From Streptomyces misionensis (GTDB taxonomy: Bacteria > Actinomycetota > Actinomycetes > Streptomycetales > Streptomycetaceae), in NCBI RefSeq assembly GCF_900104815.1, contig NZ_FNTD01000004.1:744001-808000 (forward strand): a stretch of DNA of 64,000 nt, read 5' to 3'. Shown here in pieces: positions 1 to 7,078 of this stretch; within the stretch, counting starts at the first letter, position 1, and the number at the start of each line of letters is the position of its first letter. The notes beneath the pieces are model-generated. The model saw nothing but the letters and a program-made list of their open reading frames with translations. It ran no database searches and had not been told where the DNA came from. Position numbers and translations under genes: made by a program.

Positions 1-116
1 AGGGCGGCAAGTCCGCCGACTCCCGGTACGGCGTGTACGCGGGGACGACGCCGAAGGAGCGGGCGCGCCTCTACCACCGGTTGCGCGTCAAGGCGAACCG
101 CCAATCCGCGGCCTGA
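1..116 (+). CDS. C-terminal end of a possible WhiB-like protein (5' end outside window)
   Basis: Only the last 37 codons are present, read from base 3. They contain YGVYAGTTPKERARL, which resembles the G-V-W-G-G turn and following basic helix at the end of WhiB-like iron-sulfur regulators; such genes are common in the early region of actinophages. The cysteines that would prove the family lie outside the window, so the call is tentative. The stop overlaps the next start. Confidence 0.4.
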   Translation, partial: GGKSADSRYGVYAGTTPKERARLYHRLRVKANRQSAA

Positions 117-277
117 TGCCCGTCCGGCCCGCCCCGGTCTGCGATATCCCCGCCGGCGCGCACGAGGGCCCGGTCCGCCTGTACCCCGCCGGGTGGTTGT
201 GCTCCGCGCACAGCCCCTGGCGGGCCCGCGGACTCCCCGAACCACCACCCGGACTCAACGCCCCGAAGGGGGACTGA
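116..277 (+). CDS. Small unknown phage protein, 53 aa
   Basis: An ATG at 116 overlaps the upstream stop, and the stop at 275-277 overlaps the next ATG, so the frame sits tightly in a translationally coupled string. The protein is rich in Pro and Arg and has C9 and a C-x2-H at 29-32 (WLCSAH), possibly a small metal site. No family is recognised. It is too short to prove by composition; the overlapping junctions on both sides are the main support. Confidence 0.5.
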   Translation: MPVRPAPVCDIPAGAHEGPVRLYPAGWLCSAHSPWRARGLPEPPPGLNAPKGD

Positions 278-603
278 TGACCGCCCCGATACAACCCGCC
301 CTCGACGGCACGGTGCCCGTCGCTGGACTCGACTACCACGCCTGGTGCGACCTGGTTCAGCCCGCGTTCGTGGCCGCGGCGGCGTCCGGCCGGCGGTTCA
401 CGACGTACGAGGTCGCCGCGGACAACGACCTGCCCGAGCCGCCCTGCCCGCGCGCCGACTGGGGCAACTTCACGCAGACTCTCGTCCGCGACCGGCTCAT
501 CGAGCACGTCGGGTTCGACCGCAGCAGCCGGCCGACCGGGGAGAAGTCCGCAGTCGCGGTGTGGCGCGGCACCCGCGCGGCGCAGGCCGGGAGGGCCGCC
601 TGA
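277..603 (+). CDS. Unknown early phage protein, 108 aa
   Basis: The start at 277 overlaps the previous stop and the stop overlaps the next start at 603. The protein has an N-terminal helical part followed by FTTYEVAADNDLPEPPCPRADWG and a sequence like a recognition helix, then VRDRLIEHVGF. This looks like a small winged-helix or helix-turn-helix protein of phage early regions. Longer upstream starts exist in frame but lack the overlap spacing. Function unknown. Confidence 0.65.
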   Translation: MTAPIQPALDGTVPVAGLDYHAWCDLVQPAFVAAAASGRRFTTYEVAADNDLPEPPCPRADWGNFTQTLVRDRLIEHVGFDRSSRPTGEKSAVAVWRGTRAAQAGRAA

Positions 604-797
604 TGGCCGCCCGCACCTGGCGAGCCAACGGCCCCGGCTCGTTCCAGGCCCCCATAGATGTGCGTGCGGTCACCGACCGGACCGGCCGCTGCTGGACCCG
701 CAGTGGCACCCGCTGGACGTGCACCGGCAGCCACTACATCCGCTGGCGGGTCCTCATCGCCGACCACGGGCCACTCACCGAGGAGACCCGGCCGTGA
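603..797 (+). CDS. Small unknown phage protein, 64 aa
   Basis: ATG at 603 overlaps the preceding stop. The protein is rich in Trp and Arg (TGRCWTRSGTRWTCTG) with two cysteines 8 residues apart and ends VLIADHGPLTEETRP. The pattern of paired W and C residues suggests a small beta-rich or metal-binding fold, but no family is recognised. The end overlaps the next start by 4 bases. Confidence 0.5.
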   Translation: MAARTWRANGPGSFQAPIDVRAVTDRTGRCWTRSGTRWTCTGSHYIRWRVLIADHGPLTEETRP

Positions 798-874
798 ACT
801 GCCCCCGCTGCTCCGCCCCGGTCCCGCCGAACGCCGGCTGGTGCAAGGCCTGCTCGGCACCCATCGGCCAGTAA
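794..874 (+). CDS. 26-aa zinc-ribbon micro-protein
   Basis: A GTG at 794 overlaps the stop of the upstream gene. The whole protein is one zinc ribbon: C-P-R-C at 3-6 and C-K-A-C at 17-20. Four cysteines in two C-x2-C knuckles are a strong sign of a real translated frame despite the size. A 10-bp hairpin follows within 10 bases of the stop, closing the transcription unit. Role unknown; possibly a nucleic-acid or protein-binding accessory factor. Confidence 0.5.
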   Translation: MNCPRCSAPVPPNAGWCKACSAPIGQ

Positions 875-881
875 CAGCAGA

Positions 882-908
882 GCCCCGCCGGGCCGAATCC
901 GGCGGGGC
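882..908. terminator. Hairpin, 10-bp perfect stem
   Basis: GCCCCGCCGG at 882-891 pairs perfectly with 899-908 around a 7-base loop. There is no U tract, as is common for Streptomyces terminators. It closes the gene string ending at 874. Confidence 0.55.
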
Positions 909-930
909 CACCCACCAAGGAGAACACGAC

Positions 931-1260
931 ATGGGCCTCTACCACTCCGTCAGCCTCGCCTACGGCTTCGAGATCCCCGCCGACACCGACCTCGACCTCA
1001 TCGACCAGGTCATCGGAGACGGCCCCGACCTGGTCAAGGACAGCGTCGGCCACCACGTCATCGGCGACTACGACCAGATGCTCCTCGTCACCCGGTTCAC
1101 CACCGTCGCCGAGAACACCGTCGTCCGCCTCACCGCCGACACGCTCGCGTCTGTCGCAGAGCTGGCCGCATGGGACTCAGCGCTCGACGACGTCGCCGCT
1201 CGCCTCGGCTGTTCCGACCACCCGGAGCCCGCCTGGCTGGTCATCCACAACTACCGCTGA
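931..1260 (+). CDS. Unknown phage protein, 109 aa
   Basis: An AAGGAGA ribosome site lies 7-13 bases before the ATG at 931. The protein is acidic and looks well folded (MGLYHSVSLAYGFEIPADTD at the N-terminus, ending AWLVIHNYR), with alternating beta and helix patterns. It is flanked by two terminator-like hairpins (882-908 and 1272-1296), so it may be transcribed as a single-gene unit. No known family is recognised. Confidence 0.7.
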   Translation: MGLYHSVSLAYGFEIPADTDLDLIDQVIGDGPDLVKDSVGHHVIGDYDQMLLVTRFTTVAENTVVRLTADTLASVAELAAWDSALDDVAARLGCSDHPEPAWLVIHNYR

Positions 1261-1271
1261 CGCACAACAGA

Positions 1272-1296
1272 GCCCCGCACCAGCACGGTGCGGGGC
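1272..1296. terminator. Hairpin, 10-bp perfect stem
   Basis: GCCCCGCACC at 1272-1281 pairs with 1287-1296 around a 5-base loop. It lies between the ends of the convergent genes at 931-1260 (+) and 1318-1509 (-) and can serve both strands. Confidence 0.6.
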
Positions 1297-1317
1297 CCGG
1301 AGAGAGGAGGGGCAGTG

Positions 1318-1509
1318 TCAGGACTCGGCGATGTTCTTCGCGGCCTGGATGTCGCGCTGACGCCGGCGCCAGGCGTTGACCTCACGCATGACGTACATGC
1401 GGATGTCTGCGGCGCGCGCGAGGCCCTTCTCCTTGCACACCTTCTCGTAGTCCGCCCATACGTCGTCCTCGATGCGGACCATGCGGCCGGGCGTCCCCTT
1501 CGTCGTCAT
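1318..1509 (-). CDS. Small ribbon-helix-helix-like DNA-binding protein, 63 aa
   Basis: The 63-residue product has a short strand followed by two helices: RMVRIEDDVWADYEKVC and then KGLARAADIRMYVMREV, a layout like Arc/CopG/MetJ repressors. It is encoded against the direction of the surrounding early genes and is divergent from the replication initiator at 1693, leaving a 183-bp shared control region. That position suggests a regulator of replication-gene transcription. The fold is inferred from pattern only. Confidence 0.65.
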   Translation of the reverse strand: MTTKGTPGRMVRIEDDVWADYEKVCKEKGLARAADIRMYVMREVNAWRRRQRDIQAAKNIAES

Positions 1510-1575
1510 GTCGACAGCGTAGCTGACCGGTCACCCGCCACACACCCCCACCCGCTTGATCGTATTGCTTATGTG

Positions 1576-1606
1576 TTGCGGGTGACTATACACCCCAGGG
1601 TAGAAT
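1576..1606 (+). promoter_or_regulatory. Likely promoter of the replication operon
   Basis: TAGAAT at 1601-1606 is a good -10 match and TTGCGG at 1576-1581 a possible -35, with a rather long 19-bp spacing. A short inverted repeat (GGGTG-ACTATA-CACCC, 1580-1595) sits between them and could be an operator, perhaps for the divergent ribbon-helix-helix-like protein. The region is AT-richer than its surroundings. Confidence 0.45.
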
Positions 1607-1692
1607 CAAGGGCAGGAAAGGCGCTCGAACAACCGCCCTGACAAGGGGCGTTACTCGACATGCCCTGACCAGCACAATCGAAAGAAGGACCG

Positions 1693-2637
1693 TTGAGCCT
1701 GGAAGCCACCGTGTGGGCGCTCAAGTACGCACCGCCCATGCCTCCGCAGCTGCTCGGCACCCTGTTCGGCCTCGCCGACCACGCCGACAAGCAGGGCCGC
1801 GGTGCCTACCCGTCCGTGCGCACGCTCGCCGCGTACGCCTGCAAGACGGAACGGTCCGTGCAGCGCGACCTCAAGGAACTCCTCAAGCTCAACCTCATCC
1901 GCCCCGGCGACCCCGCCGTGGCCGCGCACATCCCGGCCGAACGCCGGCCCGCGGTCTACGACCTGGCGGTGGAGAACACCGTGCCGGGTGGCCGCGCTGG
2001 CGACGATGAGGCGACGCAGGCGTCACGGGTGACGCTGACGTCATCCCGCGCGCGGGGCGGACGTAAAAACACAGCTCACCCCAAGAGTGAGGTGACGTCC
2101 ACGTCAGGGGTGACGCCCACGTCACCCCCCGACACCCACGTCACCCCCGGGGTGACGCCCACGTCCGAGTGGGGTGACGCCCACGTCGCAACCGGGGTGA
2201 CGCCCACGTCACCCAAACCGTCCTTTGAACCACCCACTAACCGTCCGTTGAACCGGGGGGTGGACGAGCCCGTCGACAACACCGCGCCCGGCGCCGCGCT
2301 GGCCGCCTGGCCCGAAGGGCCCCCCGCACCCATCGACACCGACGGCTTCACCGTCACCGACGCCATGCGCCGCTGGGCCAACGACGTCCACCCCCACGTC
2401 AACCTCGCCCACTCCACCCAGCAGTTCATCTCCCACTACCGATCCACCGGCACCCGCCGCCGCAACTGGCCCGAAGCCTGGCGGAAGTGGATCGCCGAAG
2501 ACGCCGACCGCGGAGCCCGCCGCCCCGGCAACGTCTTCCACCTCCCCACCGGCCAGACCCTCACCGGCACCGACGCGAAGGTCGCCGGCTGGATGGCCAT
2601 CGCCGAACAACTCCGCCAGGAAGGAGACTCCGCATGA
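1693..2637 (+). CDS. Helix-turn-helix replication initiator (lambda O-like role)
   Basis: The start is TTG at 1693 behind AAAGAAGGA. The N-terminal winged helix (about residues 35-75; GAYPSVRTLAAYACKTERSV) resembles the HTH domain of phage and plasmid replication initiators. A low-complexity Thr/Pro/Val middle (about 107-173) is encoded by a cluster of DNA repeats. The C-terminal part (about 215-290) contains FISHYRSTGTRRRNWPEAW, common in actinophage HTH proteins. It is the first gene of a long overlapping operon, followed two genes later by a helicase-loader-like protein. The internal iterons suggest it binds an origin in its own gene, as lambda O does. Initiator function is inferred. Confidence 0.75.
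   Translation: MSLEATVWALKYAPPMPPQLLGTLFGLADHADKQGRGAYPSVRTLAAYACKTERSVQRDLKELLKLNLIRPGDPAVAAHIPAERRPAVYDLAVENTVPGGRAGDDEATQASRVTLTSSRARGGRKNTAHPKSEVTSTSGVTPTSPPDTHVTPGVTPTSEWGDAHVATGVTPTSPKPSFEPPTNRPLNRGVDEPVDNTAPGAALAAWPEGPPAPIDTDGFTVTDAMRRWANDVHPHVNLAHSTQQFISHYRSTGTRRRNWPEAWRKWIAEDADRGARRPGNVFHLPTGQTLTGTDAKVAGWMAIAEQLRQEGDSA
2011..2260. repeat. Iteron cluster inside the initiator gene, candidate replication origin
   Basis: Seven or eight copies of a palindromic unit, consensus GGTGACGCCCACGTCA (dyad GTGACG-CCCA-CGTCAC), start at about 2010 (degenerate), 2028, 2091, 2109, 2128 (partial), 2151, 2173 and 2196. Spacing in the dense part is 18-23 bp. The copies fall in different reading frames (2152 reads VTPTS, 2174 reads GDAHV), so DNA rather than protein is conserved. 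A relatively AT-rich stretch with GTCCTTTGAACC and GTCCGTTGAACC follows at 2212-2260 and could be the unwinding element. This is the layout of lambdoid origins. Confidence 0.6.
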
Positions 2638-3020
2638 CCAGCACGATGGAGTGGATCCGCCGCACCTACGACGTGCCCGCCCGCCACGGCATGCGCATCA
2701 CGTACGACGGCAAGCCCGCCACCATCGTTGGCGCGGGCGGCGGCTACCTCCGCTTCCGCATCGACGGCGAGAAGCACCGCACCGTCGGCCACCCCTGCTA
2801 CCTGATCGTCTACCCGGCCGTCCCCGAGCCCGCCCGCCCGCGCGGCTGGTGCAAGCACTGCATGAAGGACCGCGCCATGACCCGCGACGGCGTCATGGGC
2901 AACCACCGCTGGGGCGGCAAGGGCTGGTCCGAACCGTGCCCCGGCAGCGGCAAGCCCCCGTGGAAGCCCGTCCGCAACCTCACCCACCCCGGCGAGCAGC
3001 GCGAGGAGGACGGCCGGTGA
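2634..3020 (+). CDS. Phage protein with beta-barrel-like N-terminus and zinc ribbon, 128 aa
   Basis: The ATG at 2634 overlaps the initiator stop. Residues about 15-60 (MRITYDGKPATIVGAGGGYL) look like a small SH3/KOW-like barrel, and residues about 73-105 carry C-K-H-C, a conserved His (GNHRW) and C-P-G-S-G, a zinc-ribbon-like set. It lies between the initiator and the loader-like gene in one coupled operon, so a part in replication is plausible. No exact family is recognised. Confidence 0.7.
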   Translation: MTSTMEWIRRTYDVPARHGMRITYDGKPATIVGAGGGYLRFRIDGEKHRTVGHPCYLIVYPAVPEPARPRGWCKHCMKDRAMTRDGVMGNHRWGGKGWSEPCPGSGKPPWKPVRNLTHPGEQREEDGR

Positions 3021-3775
3021 ACGCCAAAGAGGCCGCCGAACTCCTCGCCCACTGCTCCGGCTTCGACAACCGGCAACCCTCCGTCGCCGCCGCCATCGCA
3101 TGGGCATCCGCCCTCCACGACCTCCCCCTCGACGCCGACACCAAGGCCGCGGTCGCCGCCTACTACACGACTCCGCCGAAAGACCCCGACGCGAAACTGT
3201 GGATCCTCCCGCACCACGTCCGCACCCTCCGCAGCAAGATCCGGTCGGCCCGGCTGGAGAACTTCCAGTACGAACCCATCCCCGGCGAAACCACCAGCGA
3301 ATACCTCGCCCGCTACCGCGGCCAGGTCCAAGCCATCGCCTCCGGCCGCATCGCCCCGCCCACCGGCCGACTGGCGCTGGAGGGCGGCCCGTCGAAGGCG
3401 TTCATGCAGGAGCTGGAAACCCGCGGCTGGCAGGGCAACCGCACGGTCGACAGCGAGGACGAGCCTGTCGTGGTCGAACTCCTCGACACTGTGCGCCGGT
3501 CCGGGCCCCTCGGCATCGCGTGCCCCGCCTGCGGCGCGGCGATAGGCCGCCCCTGCAAGAGCCCTGGGGCCTCGGAGAAACAGCCGTTGGGCAAGCCGCG
3601 CATCAAGCCGCACAGCGCCCGCCTGCGCGCCGCCAACGGCCAGCCGAACCAGACCCGCGACGAACGCGCCGCCGCAGAACAGCGAATCCGTGAGATGTCC
3701 GCCCGCCACCTCGCCCGCCAGCAGTCGGACGACGACATACCCGACGCCGAGATCATCACCGAGGAGACCGCATGA
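3017..3775 (+). CDS. Replisome-organizer/helicase-loader-like protein with C-terminal zinc finger, 252 aa
   Basis: GTG at 3017 overlaps the upstream stop. Residues 1-80 (LLAHCSGFDNRQPSVAAAIA, then WILPHHVRTLRSKIR) match the compact helical pattern of phage replisome-organizer/helicase-loader N-terminal domains, where DNR, W-A-x-A-L and the P-x2-V-R segment recur. Residues about 170-200 hold C-P-A-C-G then C and H-S-A-R, a zinc-finger pattern found in many actinophage proteins. Following the iteron-bearing initiator, it would fill the role of lambda P and recruit the host DnaB helicase; no helicase gene is seen in the window. Function is inferred from fold pattern and order. Confidence 0.6.
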   Translation: MNAKEAAELLAHCSGFDNRQPSVAAAIAWASALHDLPLDADTKAAVAAYYTTPPKDPDAKLWILPHHVRTLRSKIRSARLENFQYEPIPGETTSEYLARYRGQVQAIASGRIAPPTGRLALEGGPSKAFMQELETRGWQGNRTVDSEDEPVVVELLDTVRRSGPLGIACPACGAAIGRPCKSPGASEKQPLGKPRIKPHSARLRAANGQPNQTRDERAAAEQRIREMSARHLARQQSDDDIPDAEIITEETA

Positions 3776-4359
3776 GCACCGACCCGATCGCCGCCCGCTT
3801 CGCCCGCCACACGATGACGGTGCTGCACGAGGACGGCCTGTACCGGCACCTGCGATTCGAGGACCCTGACGGCCAGTACCCGTTCGAGCTGATCACCTGG
3901 CCGTTCAACCTGGTCGTCAAGAGCGGCTGGACGTTCCACTTCGACATCGACGCCACCCCGGACATGTTCGACCTGTTCCGTCGTACCGCGTTCCCCGGCG
4001 AGATCAACCCCGGCTACTGGTCCGAGAAGGTCCGCGCCGGACGCGACGAGATCGAGGGCTTCAACCCGGACCTCTTCGAGCAGCAGGTGAAGCAGTACGT
4101 CGTCCACTCCATCCGACACGGCGAAGCGCCGCGCGGCATCGGCGCCGAGGTCACCCGCGAGATCTTCGAAATGGGCGACATCAGCCACGAGGCAGGCGCC
4201 CGCGCGGCATTGGCGGACTTCCGCTACAACGACTGGGACTTCGGCGACCTGCCGGAGTGGGACTTCAGCGACTACACGCCCGGCTTCCTGCACAGCTGCC
4301 ACGCGATCCGCCACGGCATCGACCTGTGGACCACCTCCCGCAAGCCGGCGACCGCATGA
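3772..4359 (+). CDS. Unknown early phage protein, 195 aa
   Basis: ATG at 3772 overlaps the previous stop. The protein is acidic and aromatic-rich (GLYRHLRFEDPDGQYPFELI; RYNDWDFGDLPEWDFSDYTP) with no clear signal or membrane segment, and looks like a complete globular protein. It sits in the replication operon. It resembles a conserved hypothetical family of Streptomyces phages, but no activity can be assigned. Confidence 0.75.
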   Translation: MSTDPIAARFARHTMTVLHEDGLYRHLRFEDPDGQYPFELITWPFNLVVKSGWTFHFDIDATPDMFDLFRRTAFPGEINPGYWSEKVRAGRDEIEGFNPDLFEQQVKQYVVHSIRHGEAPRGIGAEVTREIFEMGDISHEAGARAALADFRYNDWDFGDLPEWDFSDYTPGFLHSCHAIRHGIDLWTTSRKPATA

Positions 4360-4562
4360 ACGCCCGCCGGCCCGGCGCCCCCATGCCCGACAGCCTCCGC
4401 GCCACCCTCACCACCACCGTCGGACACCCCGCACGCGCCATCCAGTGCCCCCACTGCCGCGCACTCCCCGGCAAACCCTGCGTACTCCGCACCAACGGCC
4501 GGGCGCTCCCCGAACCACACCACACCCGCATCACCGCCTGGGAACAGGAGAACGCCGCATGA
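4356..4562 (+). CDS. Small zinc-finger protein, 68 aa
   Basis: Coupled to the upstream gene by a 4-base overlap at 4356. The core is C-P-H-C, C eight residues later, and a downstream H-H-T-R (residues about 31-60), the same pattern as the C-terminus of the 3017-3775 product. This pattern is typical of short actinophage zinc fingers that probably bind nucleic acid. Partner unknown. Confidence 0.65.
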   Translation: MNARRPGAPMPDSLRATLTTTVGHPARAIQCPHCRALPGKPCVLRTNGRALPEPHHTRITAWEQENAA

Positions 4563-4957
4563 CCACCCGAGACGACCGCCGCAAGGTCTCCCTCTGCAAG
4601 CACTCCTTCCCCATCCAGCCCCCACACGGCAGCCTCGCCAACCCCGGCCCCTGCGCCCGCTGCGACACCACCTGGGCCGACGTCCAAGCCGAACTCGACC
4701 GCCAAGAAAACGCCCTCCGCCTCGGCACCGCCCACGAATCCACCTGCACCTGGTGCCACCAACACCGCGTCGTCTTCCGCTACGTCCGCGAACAGCAGCC
4801 CTGGGACGAACAGACCCCACCCGTCCTCTGGCTGTGCGCCCGCGACTGGTCCCGCGCCCGCGAAAACGAAGAGACCACCGGCTTCATCGACTTCAACGAC
4901 CTCTTCGACCACGGCACCGACGAACAACTGGCGGCAGGACTGCGAGGAGCACTGTGA
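4559..4957 (+). CDS. Cysteine-rich phage protein with two metal knuckles, 132 aa
   Basis: ATG overlaps the previous stop. C13 with H15 and C-x2-C (PCARCDTTW) form one likely site, and C-T-W-C-H-Q-H with a later LWLCARDW forms a second. The spacing is that of HNH-like or zinc-ribbon folds, but no H-N-H catalytic triad is seen. The C-terminal 30 residues are acidic and helical. It is part of the early operon; role unknown. Confidence 0.65.
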   Translation: MTTRDDRRKVSLCKHSFPIQPPHGSLANPGPCARCDTTWADVQAELDRQENALRLGTAHESTCTWCHQHRVVFRYVREQQPWDEQTPPVLWLCARDWSRARENEETTGFIDFNDLFDHGTDEQLAAGLRGAL

Positions 4958-5136
4958 GCCCCCTCGAACGCCTCCTCGCCGAGGAGATACCCGTCCGACC
5001 CCAACCCGCCCAACCGTGGGGCCACTGGACACAGCAGCAGCAAGACGCTCACTGGGCCGCCCTCTGCAACACCGTCGGCACACCAGACGCCCCCAGGCCC
5101 ACCCACATCAAGAACACGGTGCAGAACACCGCCTGA
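4954..5136 (+). CDS. Small unknown phage protein, 60 aa
   Basis: GTG at 4954 overlaps the stop of the upstream gene (GTGA). The product is Gln- and Trp-rich (WGHWTQQQQDAHWAALC) without known motifs. The overlap and third-position GC support translation. It ends the coupled string before a 39-bp gap. Confidence 0.5.
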   Translation: MSPLERLLAEEIPVRPQPAQPWGHWTQQQQDAHWAALCNTVGTPDAPRPTHIKNTVQNTA

Positions 5137-5175
5137 CCCACCGCACCGACACGACCACCACACCCAAGGAGCACC

Positions 5176-5505
5176 GTGAACACCGAGACCGAGGCGGACC
5201 GGGCACTCCGTCTGATCGCCTCCCGCAACCTCGCAGCAACGAGCGCCCTCCAGCGCTGGATGAACATCACCTTCGCCCGCGCCAACGACCTCCTTGACGA
5301 ACTGCACCAGCAGGGCTGGGTCGGGCCCGCCGACGGAAGCGCGGCCCGCACCGTGCACGCCCAGTACTGCCAGCAGTGCGGGCGCATCGGACGCCGGGGA
5401 TTCCGAACCCACACCAACGACGAGCAGCAGATCAGCATCACGGTCTGCGCCAACAAGACCGCCTGCCGCAAGCGCTGGCCGAACCCGCCCCGCGACGAAG
5501 CCTGA
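5176..5505 (+). CDS. Stand-alone FtsK-gamma-like winged helix with zinc ribbon, 109 aa
   Basis: GTG at 5176 follows AAGGAG. Residues about 17-58 (SALQRWMNITFARANDLLDE then VGPADGSAART) match the FtsK/SpoIIIE gamma domain, in which S-x-LQR, the A-x2-L/M-x2-L/M-E helix and the VGPxxGS-x-xR wing are diagnostic; in FtsK this domain reads KOPS sequences. Here it has no motor. A ribbon with C-x2-C and two further cysteines follows at about 66-98. It may bind DNA as a regulator or compete with host FtsK; this role is inferred. Confidence 0.65.
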   Translation: MNTETEADRALRLIASRNLAATSALQRWMNITFARANDLLDELHQQGWVGPADGSAARTVHAQYCQQCGRIGRRGFRTHTNDEQQISITVCANKTACRKRWPNPPRDEA

Positions 5506-5517
5506 CCCGTCTACCCG

Positions 5518-5543
5518 AGGAGTACCCGTGACCCAGCTCGACC
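5518..5543 (+). repeat. 26-bp direct repeat, copy 1
   Basis: These 26 bases span a ribosome site, the GTG start and the first five codons (MTQLD) of the 5528 gene. They are identical to 7053-7078, which starts the 7063 gene. The proteins diverge right after, so this is a shared 5' cassette rather than a gene duplication. Confidence 0.85.
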
Positions 5544-6289
5544 TCGACGCGATCGAAACCCGCGCCAACGCCGCCACCCGCTGCCCCGAGGCCGTCGTCA
5601 ACGGCCGCCAGGACGGCCAGCACACCTGGACTGGCTCGCTGACCCACCTGCGTTGCGAGCTGTGCGGCTTCACCCGGCCGCGCGGGGAGCGCGCGGAGGA
5701 GGCCACCGTCATGGCCGCCGAGATCCGCCGCCTCCGCGCCCAGGCCCGCGAGTACGGCGAGCTGGCCGCACGCCGCGAGTCGGAACTAATCGCCCTCCGC
5801 GCCAAGTTGGCCCGCGAGGAGCGCGCGCACGGCGAGACCATCGACGAGCGCGACCACTTCCACGACATGGCCGACAAGCTGGCCTACGCCGTCGCCCCCG
5901 AGGAGGTCATCGGCGAGCACTCCTCGATGAACTGCCCGTGGGAGAACGCCCTCGACCTGATCACCCCGATGGCCGAGGTCGAGAAGCTGCGCGAGGAGCT
6001 GGAGCGGCAGACCGCCCTCGCAGAGCAGGGAGCCCGCGCCAACCGGGAGCTGAGCCGCGTCCGTGCCGTGGTCGCCGCCGTGATCGCCGAGCACGAGAAG
6101 GGCGAGCACAACGGCCTCGCGATCTGCCTGCACTGCGCCCAGCTCATGTTCCCGCCGCCCGAGACCGGCATCTGGTCCGAGAGTGCCTACCCCTGCGCCA
6201 CCCTCCGCGCGCTCGGCATCACCGAAGACCCCGCCGTGGAGGCGCACGTCGTCGCCGACGACAGCGACGACCGCGGGCGGACCGCATGA
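5528..6289 (+). CDS. Coiled-coil phage protein with zinc knuckles, 253 aa
   Basis: GTG at 5528 follows CGAGGAG. A C-x2-C knuckle (RCELCGF, about residue 44) precedes a long Arg/Glu/Ala coiled coil (about 58-110). Then comes GEHSSMNCPWENALDLI, a motif recurring in actinophage early proteins, a second coiled coil, and a second knuckle CLHC with a later Cys (about 205-230). It is probably a structural or scaffold-like DNA-associated protein; no enzyme motif is seen. Its 5' end is the repeat shared with the 7063 gene. Confidence 0.75.
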   Translation: MTQLDLDAIETRANAATRCPEAVVNGRQDGQHTWTGSLTHLRCELCGFTRPRGERAEEATVMAAEIRRLRAQAREYGELAARRESELIALRAKLAREERAHGETIDERDHFHDMADKLAYAVAPEEVIGEHSSMNCPWENALDLITPMAEVEKLREELERQTALAEQGARANRELSRVRAVVAAVIAEHEKGEHNGLAICLHCAQLMFPPPETGIWSESAYPCATLRALGITEDPAVEAHVVADDSDDRGRTA

Positions 6290-6510
6290 CCGCCTACCCC
6301 ATCGGCGTCGAGGTCTCATGCGACGGCCCCGCCGAGGACACCGACTGCCCCGACAGCGCCGCCGTTCCCAGCCGGTTCGCATCGAGGACCGCCAGCCAGG
6401 TGCGTGCCGACGGCCGAGCTGACGGCTGGGCGCGCCGCCGTCGGGCCGGCCGCCTGGTCGACCTGTGCCCCAGCTGCGCCGCTGCCTCGTCTGCCGCCCG
6501 CCAGTCGTGA
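6286..6510 (+). CDS. Small cysteine-containing phage protein, 74 aa
   Basis: ATG overlaps the upstream stop. Cysteines at 12 and 21 and a C-P-S-C pair at the C-terminus (LVDLCPSCAA) bracket a basic Arg-rich helix, again a likely small zinc protein. The motif order with the basic segment ADGWARRRRAGRLVDLCP is common in Streptomyces phage genomes. Function unknown. Confidence 0.6.
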   Translation: MTAYPIGVEVSCDGPAEDTDCPDSAAVPSRFASRTASQVRADGRADGWARRRRAGRLVDLCPSCAAASSAARQS

Positions 6511-6538
6511 CCCGCACACCACCGAACGGAGACCCGCC

Positions 6539-6991
6539 GTGAGCCTGCACCTGGTGCCCATACGGTTCCGCGATGCCGCGGCCTACGTCGCCATGTGGCA
6601 CCGGCACCACCCGGCGCCCGTCGGCATGGTCTTCGCCGTCGGCGCGGCAGACGACGAAGGAGTGCTCCGCGGAGTCGCCATAGTCGGCCGGCCGGTCGCC
6701 CGCCACCTGGACAACGGGCAGACCCTCGAAGTCACCCGCACCGCCACCGACGGCACCGCCAACGCCAACAGCTTGCTGTACGGGGCCGCGTGGCGCGCAG
6801 CAAAGGCCCTCGGCTACACGCGACTCATCACCTACACGCAGGCCGGCGAGACGGGCGCCAGCCTCCGAGCAGCTGGCTGGCGTGTCATCGCCGAGCGCCC
6901 GGCCCGTCCCGGGTGGAGCGTCCCGAGCCGGCCGCGGACGCCGACCGGCACTGAATGGATCCCTCGAACGCTGTGGGAAGCCACCGCATGA
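6539..6991 (+). CDS. XF1762-like (GNAT-fold) phage protein, 150 aa
   Basis: GTG at 6539 follows ACGGAGA. The sequence carries HRHHPAPVGMVFAVG, then GVAIVGRPVARHLDNGQTLE, then NSLLYGAAWRAAKALGY and a final GWRV segment. This is the signature of the XF1762 family, predicted to have an acetyltransferase-like (GNAT) fold; length agrees. The family is frequent in phages and mobile elements, but its substrate is not known to me, so no reaction is assigned. Confidence 0.8.
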   Translation: MSLHLVPIRFRDAAAYVAMWHRHHPAPVGMVFAVGAADDEGVLRGVAIVGRPVARHLDNGQTLEVTRTATDGTANANSLLYGAAWRAAKALGYTRLITYTQAGETGASLRAAGWRVIAERPARPGWSVPSRPRTPTGTEWIPRTLWEATA

Positions 6992-7052
6992 CTCACCTCT
7001 GCGCGGCTCGGGCGGCTCCAATCCGCCCGAGCCGGCGCCCCGACCATCTCAC

Positions 7053-7078
7053 AGGAGTACCCGTGACCCAGCTCGACC
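7053..7078 (+). repeat. 26-bp direct repeat, copy 2
   Basis: Identical to 5518-5543; it contains the ribosome site and start of the 7063 gene. Confidence 0.85.

Noticed and set aside
2011..2211. A CRISPR array
   Set aside because: Repeat units are 16 bp with 2-7 bp between most of them, lie inside a coding region and have no spacer-sized gaps of 30 bp.
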